Positions 1 to 7,972 of a stretch of 14,198 nucleotides of DNA are shown one piece after another; positions within the stretch are counted from its first letter, which is position 1, and every line of letters starts with the position of its first letter. The DNA is from an uncultured Prevotella sp. Its GTDB lineage: Bacteria; Bacteroidota; Bacteroidia; Bacteroidales; Bacteroidaceae. Both the position numbers and the translations under genes were made by a program. The DNA lies in the NCBI RefSeq assembly GCF_900549175.1, contig NZ_URNN01000091.1, positions 1 through 14,198 of the forward strand, in the 5' to 3' direction. The notes below the pieces were generated by a model that was not told where the DNA came from, made no database searches, and saw only the letters and a program-made list of their open reading frames with translations.

Positions 1-225
1 CGCAGGGGCAGCAAGCCCATAGCCCGGGGCAGAGCGAAGCGGCACCCCGGGTATACACGGGTGTATGCAATCGCCCTGAAAGGGCAAAAGCATTAAGTAT
101 CAACTAATTGCATTAAATACGTATATGCTTTTGCCCTTTCAGGGCGATGATGGTGTTCGGAATGTCAAAACCCGGGGTGCCGCTTCGCTCTGCCCCGGGC
201 TATGGGCTTGTTGCCCCTGCGGGGC
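1..225. repeat. Nested GC-rich inverted-repeat element, cut by window start
   Basis: An outer inverted repeat pairs 1-51 with 171-221 (one mismatch in 51, at 211). An inner one pairs 71-93 with 125-147 perfectly over 23 bp, leaving an A/T-rich centre (94-124). The arms are themselves hairpins: CCCGGGG (23-29) with CCCCGGG (45-51); GCCCTGAAAGGGC at 73-85 and its mirror GCCCTTTCAGGGC at 133-145; and GCCCCTGCGGGGC at 213-225. The left copy of this last hairpin starts before the window, so the element is longer than shown. There is no coding potential of its own and no transposase nearby. It resembles the REP- or MITE-like palindromes scattered through Bacteroidales spacers, but that is recollection and not a search result. 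Confidence 0.85.
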
Positions 226-326
226 GTACATGTAATCGGCATCATTCTTTTTACGGTTTTGAATACTCTGCCTTTCGTGGCATATCCATATCCGTTCTTA
301 TTTGTATTCCGATGCGGAACACTCTG

Positions 327-362
327 CCCGCCCCGGGTTTTCCCTCAGCCGCGGGCGGCGGG
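327..362 (-). terminator. Possible hairpin just after the glucokinase stop
   Basis: On the minus strand, three nucleotides after the glucokinase TAA, GC-rich inverted arms CCCGCC (327-332) and GGCGGG (357-362) flank a 24-nt loop that contains further GC pairing. The position suits a transcription end for the glucokinase mRNA. No T-run follows, so it is not a canonical intrinsic terminator. Confidence 0.3.
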
Positions 363-364
363 TA

Positions 365-1351
365 TTATTCGTTGGGGTTGACGTCCCATCCTATGGCGCT
401 GGCGCCGAGCACTGCGGCCGACGAGCCGTCGAGACCGCTCACGAGGAACTGCGCCTTGCCCTTCATGATGTTGAGCACGTGGGCGTCGTAAGCCTCGCGG
501 ATGGGCTTCATGATAAGCTCTCCGGCCTTTGTCAGACCGCCGAAGAAGATGAATGCCTCCGGACTGGAGAACGCTGCGAAGTCGGCGCAGGCCTCTCCGA
601 GCATCTTGCCCGTGAAGCGGAATATCTCGTTGGCCACCTCGTCGCCCTTCTCTGCGGCTATGCTCACGTCGAGCGATGTTATCTTCTCGGGGTCGAGCTC
701 GCGCAGCAGCGACGGCTTTTCGCTCTTGGTCAGAATCTCGCGGGCCGTGCGCGCCACGCCCGTGGCCGAGCAATACGTCTCGAGACATCCCGTGCGGCCG
801 CATCCGCATGTGCGTCCGCCCTCGCGTACCATGGTGACGTGGCCCAGCTCACCGGCGAATCCGTCGTGGCCGTAGAGCAGCTGCCCGTTGACGACGATGC
901 CCGAGCCCACTCCCGTTCCGAGCGTGATGACGATGAAGTTCTTCATGCCGCGTGCCACACCGTAGGCCATTTCGCCTATTGCCGCCGCGTTGGCGTCGTT
1001 GGTCATGGCCACCGGTATGCCCAGCGCCTTGCTGAACATGTCGGCCAGCGGCACGATGCCCTTGCCCCAAACGATGTTGGGTGCGTGCTCGATGGTGCCG
1101 CGGTAGTAGTTGGCGTTGGGCGCTCCTATGCCCATAGACTTTATGTTGCCTATTCCGCCAACCTGGTCTATGATGATGTGAAGTGCCTCTACGGCGGCCT
1201 TCACATAGTCTTCCACATTGTCAAAGCCCTGTGTCTTGATGGCCGTGGTGGCTTTGATTTCTCCACGACTGTCTACGATTCCGAATACGGAGTTGGTACC
1301 GCCGAGGTCCAATCCTATCACATAAGGCTTAATTGCCGGTTGTTCGTTCAT
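365..1351 (-). CDS. glk: ROK-family glucokinase
   Basis: A 328-residue cytoplasmic sugar kinase of the ROK family, predicted to phosphorylate glucose to glucose 6-phosphate with ATP. The N-terminal phosphate-binding motif LDLGGTN is at about 14-20. The sugar-site and catalytic segment TNDANAAA (117-124) has D119 as likely base, and the second phosphate-binding loop is LGTGVGSG (144-151). GELGH (167-171) followed by CGCGRTGCLE (182-191) forms the ROK zinc site, with H171, C182, C184 and C189 as ligands. Length is usual for the family. The ATG at 1351 puts the phosphate loop at the expected distance. It is transcribed alone, divergent from the LysE gene, with a -7-like box about 50 nt upstream. 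Substrate is inferred from family resemblance; another hexose or N-acetylhexosamine is possible. Confidence 0.9.
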   Translation of the reverse strand: MNEQPAIKPYVIGLDLGGTNSVFGIVDSRGEIKATTAIKTQGFDNVEDYVKAAVEALHIIIDQVGGIGNIKSMGIGAPNANYYRGTIEHAPNIVWGKGIVPLADMFSKALGIPVAMTNDANAAAIGEMAYGVARGMKNFIVITLGTGVGSGIVVNGQLLYGHDGFAGELGHVTMVREGGRTCGCGRTGCLETYCSATGVARTAREILTKSEKPSLLRELDPEKITSLDVSIAAEKGDEVANEIFRFTGKMLGEACADFAAFSSPEAFIFFGGLTKAGELIMKPIREAYDAHVLNIMKGKAQFLVSGLDGSSAAVLGASAIGWDVNPNE

Positions 1352-1400
1352 AATACTTATACGTTATTAATTATTGATAAATGAATGAATAATTGTGCCG

Positions 1401-1408
1401 CAAAGTTA
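1401..1408 (-). promoter_or_regulatory. Bacteroidetes -7 box for the glucokinase
   Basis: The minus strand reads TAACTTTG, an exact match to TAnnTTTG, about 50 nt upstream of the glucokinase ATG. This would give a leader of roughly 40 nt. I see no exact TTG at the expected -33 distance, so the call rests on the -7 box and its position. Confidence 0.45.
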
Positions 1409-1448
1409 AACAAAAAAAGAAACAGACGAAAGATTTAGCGTTAAAAAC

Positions 1449-1479
1449 TTGTATATTTCGCATAAAATTAGCAATTTTG
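1449..1479 (+). promoter_or_regulatory. Promoter for the LysE/DUF4924/prfC run
   Basis: TTG at 1449-1451, a 20-bp spacer, then CAATTTTG at 1472-1479, one base off the Bacteroidetes -7 consensus TAnnTTTG. Transcription would start only a few bases before, or at, the ATG at 1488, so the mRNA would have almost no leader. Confidence 0.5.
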
Positions 1480-1487
1480 CATCCATT

Positions 1488-2153
1488 ATGCCGTTTCCGA
1501 TACATATAAACATTTTGGATTTCATATTCAAGGGAATCCTTATCGGTGTCATCGCGTCAGCCCCGATGGGACCCGTGGGGGTGCTCTGTGTGCAGCGAAC
1601 GCTGAACAAGGGGCGCTGGTACGGGTTTGTCACGGGAGTGGGGGCGGCCGTGAGCGATATCATCTATGCCGGTGTGACTGGTCTCGGAATGAGTCTCATC
1701 GTCGACTTTGTGAGCAATCAGCAGAACAGGTTCTACCTGCAGATTATCGGCAGTTTCCTGCTTTTGGCCTTCGGTATCTACACTTACCGCAGCGACCCCA
1801 CACGCAATATACGCCGTTCGGGCACCAACAAGGGCACGCTCGTGCACAACTTCGTGACGGCTTTTCTCGTCACGCTGTCCAACCCGCTCATCATTTTCCT
1901 CTTCCTTGCCTGCTATGCGCAGTTCGCCTTTGTGCTGCCCAACCATCCGTTCGAGATGTGCGTGGGTTTCATGAGCATTGTGGCCGGCGCGCTGTTGTGG
2001 TGGTTCGGGCTGACGTGGCTCGTGGACAAGATACGCGGCAAGTTCGACTACAACGGCATACGGCTCATCAATCAGATTATAGGATGGGTGGTGATGACGT
2101 GTTCGGTGATAATGCTTTTCGGAACGGTAACCAACTTATACAGGTTTTTCTGA
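1488..2153 (+). CDS. LysE/RhtB-family exporter
   Basis: A 221-residue inner-membrane protein of the LysE/RhtB family, whose members export amino acids or related small molecules. The family signature SAPMGPVGVLCVQRTLNKG lies at about 24-42. I estimate six hydrophobic segments, near 12-34, 48-72, 83-99, 122-147, 157-180 and 192-213, the usual number and length for the family. An upstream in-frame ATG at 1449 would add 13 residues with no family counterpart and overlaps the promoter, so the ATG at 1488 is preferred. The next gene starts 10 nt after the stop, which suggests co-transcription. The substrate cannot be told from sequence. Confidence 0.85.
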   Translation: MPFPIHINILDFIFKGILIGVIASAPMGPVGVLCVQRTLNKGRWYGFVTGVGAAVSDIIYAGVTGLGMSLIVDFVSNQQNRFYLQIIGSFLLLAFGIYTYRSDPTRNIRRSGTNKGTLVHNFVTAFLVTLSNPLIIFLFLACYAQFAFVLPNHPFEMCVGFMSIVAGALLWWFGLTWLVDKIRGKFDYNGIRLINQIIGWVVMTCSVIMLFGTVTNLYRFF

Positions 2154-2163
2154 TAGAATACTT

Positions 2164-2709
2164 ATGTACATTGCACAGGAATTGAGAAAGAAGAACATTG
2201 CAGAGTATATTCTGTACATGTGGCAGGTGGAGGACACGATACGCGCCTTCGGATGCTCGCTGTCGAGGATAGCCGGCGAGTATGTGTCGCGTTTCGACTA
2301 TACCGACGGGCAGAAGGAGGAGCTGACAGACTGGTACGGCTACCTGATACGCATGATGAACGAGGAGGGATGCCGCGAAAGCGGACACCTGCAGATAAAC
2401 AAGGTGACGATGATGCAGCTCGACGAGCTGCACTCGAAGCTGCTCGCCAGCACCAAGTTCCCCTTCTACACGGCCGAATATTACAAGGTGCTGCCCTTCA
2501 TTGTCGAGCTGCGCAACCGCGGGGCCGACAGAGAGGAGAGCGAGGTGGAGACGTGTTTCAACTCGCTTTACGGCACCATGATGCTCCGTCTGCAGAAGAA
2601 GGAGATAAGCCCCGATACGGCGCACGCCGTAAAGGAGATAACCACTCTGGTGGGAATGCTCAACGACTATTATATGAAAGACAGGGAGACACCGCTGGAA
2701 TTTGAATAG
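2164..2709 (+). CDS. DUF4924-like protein of unknown function
   Basis: A 181-residue soluble, largely helical protein that resembles the DUF4924 proteins restricted to Bacteroidetes. This is recognised from memory of the N-terminus (IAQELRKKNIAEYILYMWQ) and overall pattern. It is rich in charged residues and methionine, with no signal peptide, no membrane segment and no recognisable catalytic motif. The C-terminus holds a helix-like stretch ending in YYMKDRETPLEFE. It lies 10 nt after the LysE gene and 15 nt before prfC, so it is probably translated from the same mRNA as both. Function is unknown; the link to prfC suggests, but does not show, a housekeeping role. Confidence 0.75.
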   Translation: MYIAQELRKKNIAEYILYMWQVEDTIRAFGCSLSRIAGEYVSRFDYTDGQKEELTDWYGYLIRMMNEEGCRESGHLQINKVTMMQLDELHSKLLASTKFPFYTAEYYKVLPFIVELRNRGADREESEVETCFNSLYGTMMLRLQKKEISPDTAHAVKEITTLVGMLNDYYMKDRETPLEFE

Positions 2710-2724
2710 AATCCCAATAGGTAT

Positions 2725-4293
2725 ATGAACAACGAAATAGAAAGAAGAAGGACGTTTGCGATAATATCGCATCCCGATGCCGGTAAGACGACGCTTACCG
2801 AGAAGTTTCTGCTCTTCGGAGGCCAGATACAGGTGGCCGGAGCGGTGAAGAGCAACAAGATAAAGAAGACGGCAACATCCGACTGGATGGACATTGAAAA
2901 GCAGCGCGGAATATCCGTGTCGACATCGGTTATGGAGTTCGACTACGGGGAGTATAAGGTGAACATACTCGACACGCCGGGCCACCAGGACTTTGCCGAA
3001 GACACGTTCCGCACGCTGACGGCTGTCGACTCGGCCATAATCGTGGTGGACAGCGCCAAGGGTGTGGAGACGCAGACGCGGAAGCTGATGACGGTGTGCC
3101 GCATGCGCAAGACGCCGGTGATAATATTCATAAACAAGATGGACCGCGAGGGACGCGACCCCTTCGACCTTCTCGACGAGCTGGAGCAGGAACTGGAGAT
3201 AAAGGTGCGCCCGCTGAGCTGGCCGGTAAACCAGGGCGTGAAGTTCAAGGGCGTGTACAACATTTATGAGAACAAGCTCAACCTCTTTACGCCCGACAAG
3301 CAGAGGGTGACGGAGAAGGTGGAGGTGGACATCGACAGCACTGAGCTGGACAGCCGCGTTGGCGGTGACGACGCCGCAAAACTGCGCGAAGACCTCGAGC
3401 TTGTGGACGGCGTATACCCCGAATTCAACGTCGACGACTACCGTTCGGCCGATGTGGCGCCCGTGTTTTTCGGCTCGGCACTCAACAACTTCGGTGTGCA
3501 GGAACTGCTCGACTGCTTCGTGGAGATAGCCCCGAGCCCGCGACCCACAAAGGCGGAGGAACGCGATGTCAGTCCGGAGGAGCCCAAGTTTACGGGTTTC
3601 ATATTCAAGATAACGGCCAACATCGACCCCAACCACCGCTCGTGCATAGCCTTCTGCAAGGTGTGCAGCGGCCGCTTTGTGCGCAACCAGCCCTATCTGC
3701 ACGTGCGGTTGGGCAAGACGGTGCGCTTCTCTTCGCCCACGCAGTTCATGGCGCAGCGCAAGAGCACCATCGAAGAGGCGTACCCCGGCGACATCGTGGG
3801 ACTGCCGGACAACGGCATATTCAAGATTGGCGACACGCTTACCGACGGCGAACAGCTGCATTTCCGCGGCCTGCCGAGCTTCTCGCCGGAGATGTTCAAG
3901 TATATCGAGAACGCCGACCCGATGAAGGCAAAGCAGCTGCAGAAGGGCATCGACCAGTTGATGGACGAGGGCGTGGCGCAGTTGTTTGTCAACCAGTTCA
4001 ACGGCCGCAAGATTATCGGAACGGTGGGACAGTTGCAGTTTGAGGTGATACAGTATCGTCTGGAGAACGAGTACAACGCCAAATGCCGCTGGGAGCCGGT
4101 ACACCTTTACAAGGCTTGCTGGATAGAGAGCGACGATGCCGCCGAGCTTGAGAACTTCAAAAAGCGCAAGTATCAGTATATGGCCAAGGACAGGGAGGGC
4201 CGCGACGTGTTCCTCGCCGACAGCGGCTACGTGCTGAGCATGGCGCAGGAGGATTTCAAGAAGATAAGGTTCCACTTTACTTCGGAGTTTTAA
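2725..4293 (+). CDS. prfC: Peptide chain release factor 3 (RF3)
   Basis: A 522-residue translational GTPase that removes RF1/RF2 from the ribosome after peptide release. GTPase motifs are in order: G1 SHPDAGKTT (15-23), G2 region RGISVS (61-66), G3 DTPGH (83-87), G4 NKMD (137-140), and a G5-like SAL within FFGSALNNFGV. The leading ISHPDAGKTTLTE, rather than the HVDHGKTT form of EF-Tu, and the length near 525-530 residues distinguish RF3 from EF-G, LepA and TypA. The domain II region and RF3-specific C-terminal domain are complete, with GTVGQLQFEV near 432-441. It is third in the run starting at 1488. The stop at 4291-4293 is followed three bases later by a very large inverted repeat. Confidence 0.96.
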   Translation: MNNEIERRRTFAIISHPDAGKTTLTEKFLLFGGQIQVAGAVKSNKIKKTATSDWMDIEKQRGISVSTSVMEFDYGEYKVNILDTPGHQDFAEDTFRTLTAVDSAIIVVDSAKGVETQTRKLMTVCRMRKTPVIIFINKMDREGRDPFDLLDELEQELEIKVRPLSWPVNQGVKFKGVYNIYENKLNLFTPDKQRVTEKVEVDIDSTELDSRVGGDDAAKLREDLELVDGVYPEFNVDDYRSADVAPVFFGSALNNFGVQELLDCFVEIAPSPRPTKAEERDVSPEEPKFTGFIFKITANIDPNHRSCIAFCKVCSGRFVRNQPYLHVRLGKTVRFSSPTQFMAQRKSTIEEAYPGDIVGLPDNGIFKIGDTLTDGEQLHFRGLPSFSPEMFKYIENADPMKAKQLQKGIDQLMDEGVAQLFVNQFNGRKIIGTVGQLQFEVIQYRLENEYNAKCRWEPVHLYKACWIESDDAAELENFKKRKYQYMAKDREGRDVFLADSGYVLSMAQEDFKKIRFHFTSEF

Positions 4294-4295
4294 TA

Positions 4296-4522
4296 ATGAA
4301 TTACGAGTTTTGAATTACGAATTACGAATTTTGAATTACGAGTTGTCGGCTTACGCCGATTACGAATTATTCAATTACGAATTATGCCTGCGGGAGACTT
4401 GTGGGCAACTCGTAACTCACAATTCGTAAATAACAATTCGTAATTCAATAATTCGTAATCGGCGTAAGCCGACAACTCGTAATTCAAAATTCGTAACTCG
4501 TAATTAAAAACTCGTAATTCGT
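4296..4522. repeat. Long inverted repeat built of AATTACGAATT-type units
   Basis: Positions 4296-4383 pair with 4435-4522: 88 bp with four mismatches (at 4297, 4312, 4321 and 4372), around a 51-nt loop (4384-4434). Each arm is a mosaic of repeats of AATTACGA[A/G]TT. It also contains a GC-rich sub-hairpin, TCGGC TTAC GCCGA, at 4346-4359 with its mirror in the right arm. The element starts 3 nt after the prfC stop and ends 22 nt before the tsaC ATG, so it is nearly the whole spacer. There is no uniform repeat-spacer periodicity, so it is not a CRISPR array. Confidence 0.93.
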
Positions 4523-4544
4523 AACTCGTAATTCAAAATTCAAA

Positions 4545-5114
4545 ATGAAAGTAGAAGAAGATATAAGACAGGCCGTTGAGACCATGCGTAAGGGTGGGGT
4601 GATACTCTATCCCACCGACACCGTGTGGGGGATAGGCTGCGATGCCACCAACGCCGAGGCCGTGGCACGCATATACAGGATAAAGAAACGTGAAGACTCG
4701 AAGGCCATGATATGCCTTGTCGACAGCGACGCACGGCTGCAGCGCTATGTGCGCACGGTGCCCAATGTGGCGTGGGACTTGCTCGACTGTGTAGACAAGC
4801 CCACGACGGTGATACTCGACGGGGCCGTGAATCTGGCGCCTAATCTCATCGCCGAAGACGGAAGCATAGCCCTGCGCATCACCAAAGAGGCGTTCTCGAA
4901 AGAGCTGTGCTACCGCTTTCAGAAGGCCGTGGTGTCCACTTCGGCCAACATCTCTGGCGAACCGGCGGCGCAGAACTACTGCGACATCTCGCAGGAGATA
5001 CTCGACGCGGTGGACTATGTGTGCTGGACACGCCGTCAGGAGCACAAGCCTCACACGCCGTCGAGCATCATAAAGCTCGGTATGGGCGGCGAGGTGCGCA
5101 TAATACGGAAGTGA
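4545..5114 (+). CDS. tsaC: L-threonylcarbamoyladenylate synthase (YrdC/Sua5 domain)
   Basis: A 189-residue single-domain YrdC-type enzyme. It makes threonylcarbamoyl-AMP from threonine, bicarbonate and ATP, the first step of t6A modification of ANN-decoding tRNAs. Visible motifs are GGVILYPTDTVWGIGCDATN (17-36), the KxR motif at K47-R49 followed by S52-K53, and SIALRIT (107-113). STSANISGEP (131-140) contains the SxN motif S133/N135. It has the short TsaC form and lacks the extra C-terminal Sua5 domain. It follows the 88-bp inverted repeat and precedes the CLC gene by 22 nt. Whether it is transcribed through the palindrome from prfC or has its own start is not clear; no convincing -7 box is seen between 4523 and 4544. 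Confidence 0.92.
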   Translation: MKVEEDIRQAVETMRKGGVILYPTDTVWGIGCDATNAEAVARIYRIKKREDSKAMICLVDSDARLQRYVRTVPNVAWDLLDCVDKPTTVILDGAVNLAPNLIAEDGSIALRITKEAFSKELCYRFQKAVVSTSANISGEPAAQNYCDISQEILDAVDYVCWTRRQEHKPHTPSSIIKLGMGGEVRIIRK

Positions 5115-5136
5115 ACGACAGTATAAAACGGAAGTA

Positions 5137-6948
5137 ATGACAGGTGCGGATATAGAGGATATAGGGGAGAGAACGCTGTTCCAACGGCTGCTTGACTGGC
5201 GCGAGGACCACATAAGCGAGCGTACATTCATACTGTTTCTCGCTTTTCTCGTCGGCTTCTTTTCGGCCGTCGCGGCCTTTGTGCTGCACGGACTGATAAA
5301 CCAGATAGGCGCGCTGCTCACCGGTTCGTTCGACCGTTATGCGGCCAACTGGCTCTATCTGGTATATCCCGTGGTGGGCATCTTCATCACTTCGCTGTTT
5401 GTGCGCTATGTGGTAAAGGACAACATCAGCCACGGAATAACGCGCATACTGTATGCCATAAGCAGCAAGCAGAGCCGTCTGAAGGGGCACAACTGCTGGT
5501 CGTCGGTGGTGGCATCGGCCATAACCATCGGTTTCGGAGGTTCGGTGGGAGCCGAGGCGCCCATCGTGCTGACGGGGTCTGCCATAGGTTCGAATCTCGG
5601 CAAGCTGTTCAAGATGGACAACAAGACGCTCATGCTGCTTGTGGGCTGTGGTGCGGCGGGTGCCATTGCCGGCATATTCAAGGCACCGATAGCCGGCCTC
5701 GTGTTCACTCTCGAGGTGCTTATGATCGACCTTACCATGGCTTCGCTGCTGCCGGTGCTCGTCTCGTGCGTCACGGCCACTTGCTTTACATACGTTTTCA
5801 GCGGGTCTACGGCGCTGTTCTCGTTCCATCTCGACAGCGACTGGGTGATAGAGCGTGTGCCGGCGAGCATCCTGCTCGGCATCACCTGCGGTCTGATAAG
5901 TCTTTACTTCATACGTACTATGACTTTCTGCGAGGGCATCTTCGCGCGTTTCAAGGACCGCCCGTATGTGAAACTCGCCATCGGCGGTGCTGTGCTGAGC
6001 CTTCTCATATTCTTTTTCCCGTCGTTGTTCGGCGAGGGTTACCGCGACATCAACCTGTTGCTCAACGGACATACCGAAGGCGAATGGAACGACATTCTGC
6101 GCAACTCGATGTTCTCGGGCCGCAACAATCTGCTCATACTTTACCTGTCGCTCGTGCTGCTGACCAAGGTTGTGGCCACGTCGGCCACCAACGGAGGCGG
6201 CGGTTGCGGCGGTACGTTTGCCCCCAGCCTGTTCATCGGGTGCTTCGGCGGATTCCTGTTCGCGCGGCTTTGGAACATATATAATATAGGTGTGTACATT
6301 CCGGAGAAGAACTTTGCGCTGCTCGGCATGGCGGGTGTCATGTCGGGAGTGATGCACGCACCGCTCACCGGCATATTCCTCATTGCCGAGATAACGGGGG
6401 GCTACAGTCTGTTTCTGCCTCTCATGATTGTCAGTGTGTGCTCGTATCTCACGATAAACGTGTTCGAGCCGCACAGTATCTACGGCATGCGCCTGGCCAA
6501 GCAGGGCAAGCTGATAACCCATCACACCGACCATGCGGTGCTCACGCTGATGAGTCTTGACAGCGTTATTGACCGTCATTACATGTTCGTAACGCCGGAG
6601 ATGGAGCTTGGAAAGATAGTGAACAAGATAAGTCGCTGCCGTCACGACATACTGCCGGTGCTCGATCCGGCGGGCAATCTGCTCGGCGAGATAGACATAA
6701 GGAAGATACGCCACATCATGTTCCGCACGGAGTTGTACCATCATTTCCGTGCCGACCAGCTGATGATGCCGCCGCCGGCAACGCTGTGCGACGACGCTCC
6801 CATGACGGAGGTGATGCGCACTTTCGAGCGCACTCACGCCGACGGGCTGCCTGTTCTCGACGGCGACAATCATCTGAAGGGCTACATCTTCCGCCTGCGC
6901 ATGTACGGCATGTACCGCAAGTTGGTGGCCGACCTGAGCGAGGACTGA
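5137..6948 (+). CDS. CLC-family chloride channel with C-terminal CBS pair
   Basis: A 603-residue inner-membrane CLC protein. The CLC core covers about residues 30-450. It has the selectivity and gating segment GGSVGAEAP (134-142), with E140 as gating glutamate, and the GGTFAPSLFIG segment (358-368), the equivalent of GxFxP. Two CBS-like domains follow at about 477-530 and 541-595. Aligned with E. coli ClcA from memory, FTLEVLM (190-196) keeps the equivalent of E202 but has V194 at the internal proton glutamate E203. This suggests passive chloride conduction and not H+/Cl- exchange. CBS domains usually bind adenine nucleotides. It begins 22 nt after tsaC, so co-transcription is likely. The family call is firm; channel versus exchanger is inference. 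Confidence 0.9.
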   Translation: MTGADIEDIGERTLFQRLLDWREDHISERTFILFLAFLVGFFSAVAAFVLHGLINQIGALLTGSFDRYAANWLYLVYPVVGIFITSLFVRYVVKDNISHGITRILYAISSKQSRLKGHNCWSSVVASAITIGFGGSVGAEAPIVLTGSAIGSNLGKLFKMDNKTLMLLVGCGAAGAIAGIFKAPIAGLVFTLEVLMIDLTMASLLPVLVSCVTATCFTYVFSGSTALFSFHLDSDWVIERVPASILLGITCGLISLYFIRTMTFCEGIFARFKDRPYVKLAIGGAVLSLLIFFFPSLFGEGYRDINLLLNGHTEGEWNDILRNSMFSGRNNLLILYLSLVLLTKVVATSATNGGGGCGGTFAPSLFIGCFGGFLFARLWNIYNIGVYIPEKNFALLGMAGVMSGVMHAPLTGIFLIAEITGGYSLFLPLMIVSVCSYLTINVFEPHSIYGMRLAKQGKLITHHTDHAVLTLMSLDSVIDRHYMFVTPEMELGKIVNKISRCRHDILPVLDPAGNLLGEIDIRKIRHIMFRTELYHHFRADQLMMPPPATLCDDAPMTEVMRTFERTHADGLPVLDGDNHLKGYIFRLRMYGMYRKLVADLSED

Positions 6949-6994
6949 TGTCCTGACCTGATTTTTTATTATTAACCAGCATCTGAATTTTGTT

Positions 6995-7972
6995 ATGAAG
7001 AAAGAAGATTTGAGGATAGTGTTCATGGGAACTCCCGAGTTTGCCGTGGAGACGTTGCGCGCTTTGGTGGACAACGGATATAATGTGGTGGCGGTGGTTA
7101 CGCAGCCCGACAAGCCTGTGGGCCGTCATGGCAGTGTGCTGCAGCCGTCGGCGGTGAAGCAGTATGCGCAGGAGAAGGGTCTGCCCGTGCTGCAGCCGGA
7201 GAAGATGAAGGACCCCGCATTTGTCGAAACCCTGCGCGGCTACAGGGCCAATCTGCAGGTGGTGGTGGCTTTCAGGATGTTGCCGGAAGTGGTTTGGGGC
7301 ATGCCCGAATACGGAACATTCAATGTTCATGCGGCTCTGCTGCCGCAGTATCGCGGGGCGGCACCCATCAACTGGGCCATAATCAACGGCGAGACGCGTA
7401 CCGGCGTGACCACTTTCTTTCTCGACAGGGATATTGACACGGGGCGTGTGATAATGCAGCTGCCCTTTGACATAGCAGATGACTATAATGTGGAGAACGT
7501 GTATGACGGGCTGATGAGGCTCGGGGCCGACATCTGTCTGCGCACACTTGAGCGCATTGTTGAAAGCGACGGACATCCGGAGGCCATTCCGCAGGAGATG
7601 ATGGCGGGCGGCACGGGAGAGCTGCATGCCGCTCCGAAGATATTCAAGGAGACATGCCGTATAGACTGGAACCGCGGGCAGAAGCAGGTTTATGACTTCA
7701 TCCGCGGACTGAGTCCTGTGCCCGGTGCATGGACAATGCTCGTTCCGCCGTCGGGCAAGGCTGCAGTGCTGAAGATTTATTCGGCGTCGAAGACCGACAT
7801 GGCCTGCTCGGAGAACATCGGTACGGTGGTGGTTGACAGGAAGCGCATGTATATGGCCACGGCCGACGGCATGCTGCGTATCGACGAGTTGCAGCTTGCG
7901 GGCAAGAAACGCATGCGTGCCGCCGATTTTGTCAACGGTCTGAACGAGGCCGGAGTGTACACCGTAGAGTAA
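6995..7972 (+). CDS. fmt: Methionyl-tRNA formyltransferase
   Basis: A 325-residue cytoplasmic enzyme that formylates Met-tRNAfMet using 10-formyltetrahydrofolate, so that translation can start. The N-terminal Rossmann-like formyltransferase domain opens with RIVFMGTPEFAVETL (7-21). The catalytic triad is N110, H112 (in FNVHAALLPQYRGAAPINW) and D148 (in DRDIDTGRV). The C-terminal OB-like tRNA-binding domain covers about 210-320. Length is typical. It starts 46 nt after the CLC stop. A TTTG occurs just before the ATG, but it is too close to be its promoter, so readthrough from the CLC gene is more likely. The TAA stop lies within the first copy of a short tandem repeat. Confidence 0.95.
   Translation: MKKEDLRIVFMGTPEFAVETLRALVDNGYNVVAVVTQPDKPVGRHGSVLQPSAVKQYAQEKGLPVLQPEKMKDPAFVETLRGYRANLQVVVAFRMLPEVVWGMPEYGTFNVHAALLPQYRGAAPINWAIINGETRTGVTTFFLDRDIDTGRVIMQLPFDIADDYNVENVYDGLMRLGADICLRTLERIVESDGHPEAIPQEMMAGGTGELHAAPKIFKETCRIDWNRGQKQVYDFIRGLSPVPGAWTMLVPPSGKAAVLKIYSASKTDMACSENIGTVVVDRKRMYMATADGMLRIDELQLAGKKRMRAADFVNGLNEAGVYTVE

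Noticed and set aside
1..225. End of an insertion sequence
   Set aside because: No transposase or target-site duplication is visible, and the element is cut by the window edge; only a palindromic repeat can be supported.
302..1384. Long plus-strand open frame across the glucokinase
   Set aside because: The minus strand carries a complete ROK protein with all motifs, and the plus-strand product has no recognisable features.
2077..4275. Very long minus-strand open frame antisense to the DUF4924 and prfC genes
   Set aside because: It mirrors the codons of two well-supported plus-strand genes, its protein is His/Leu/Val-rich without domains, and G/C-ending codons commonly leave the opposite frame open.
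4296..4522. CRISPR array
   Set aside because: The repeated AATTACGAATT units are short, irregularly spaced and arranged as one inverted repeat. There are no uniform spacers and no cas genes.
6985..6992. -7 box GAATTTTG as promoter of fmt
   Set aside because: It ends 2 nt before the ATG, so transcription would begin inside the coding region. It also has a mismatch in the conserved TA.
5068..7113. Long minus-strand open frame antisense to the CLC gene
   Set aside because: It is a compositional shadow of the CLC coding sequence. Its protein is His/Arg/Glu-rich and low in complexity, with no motif.
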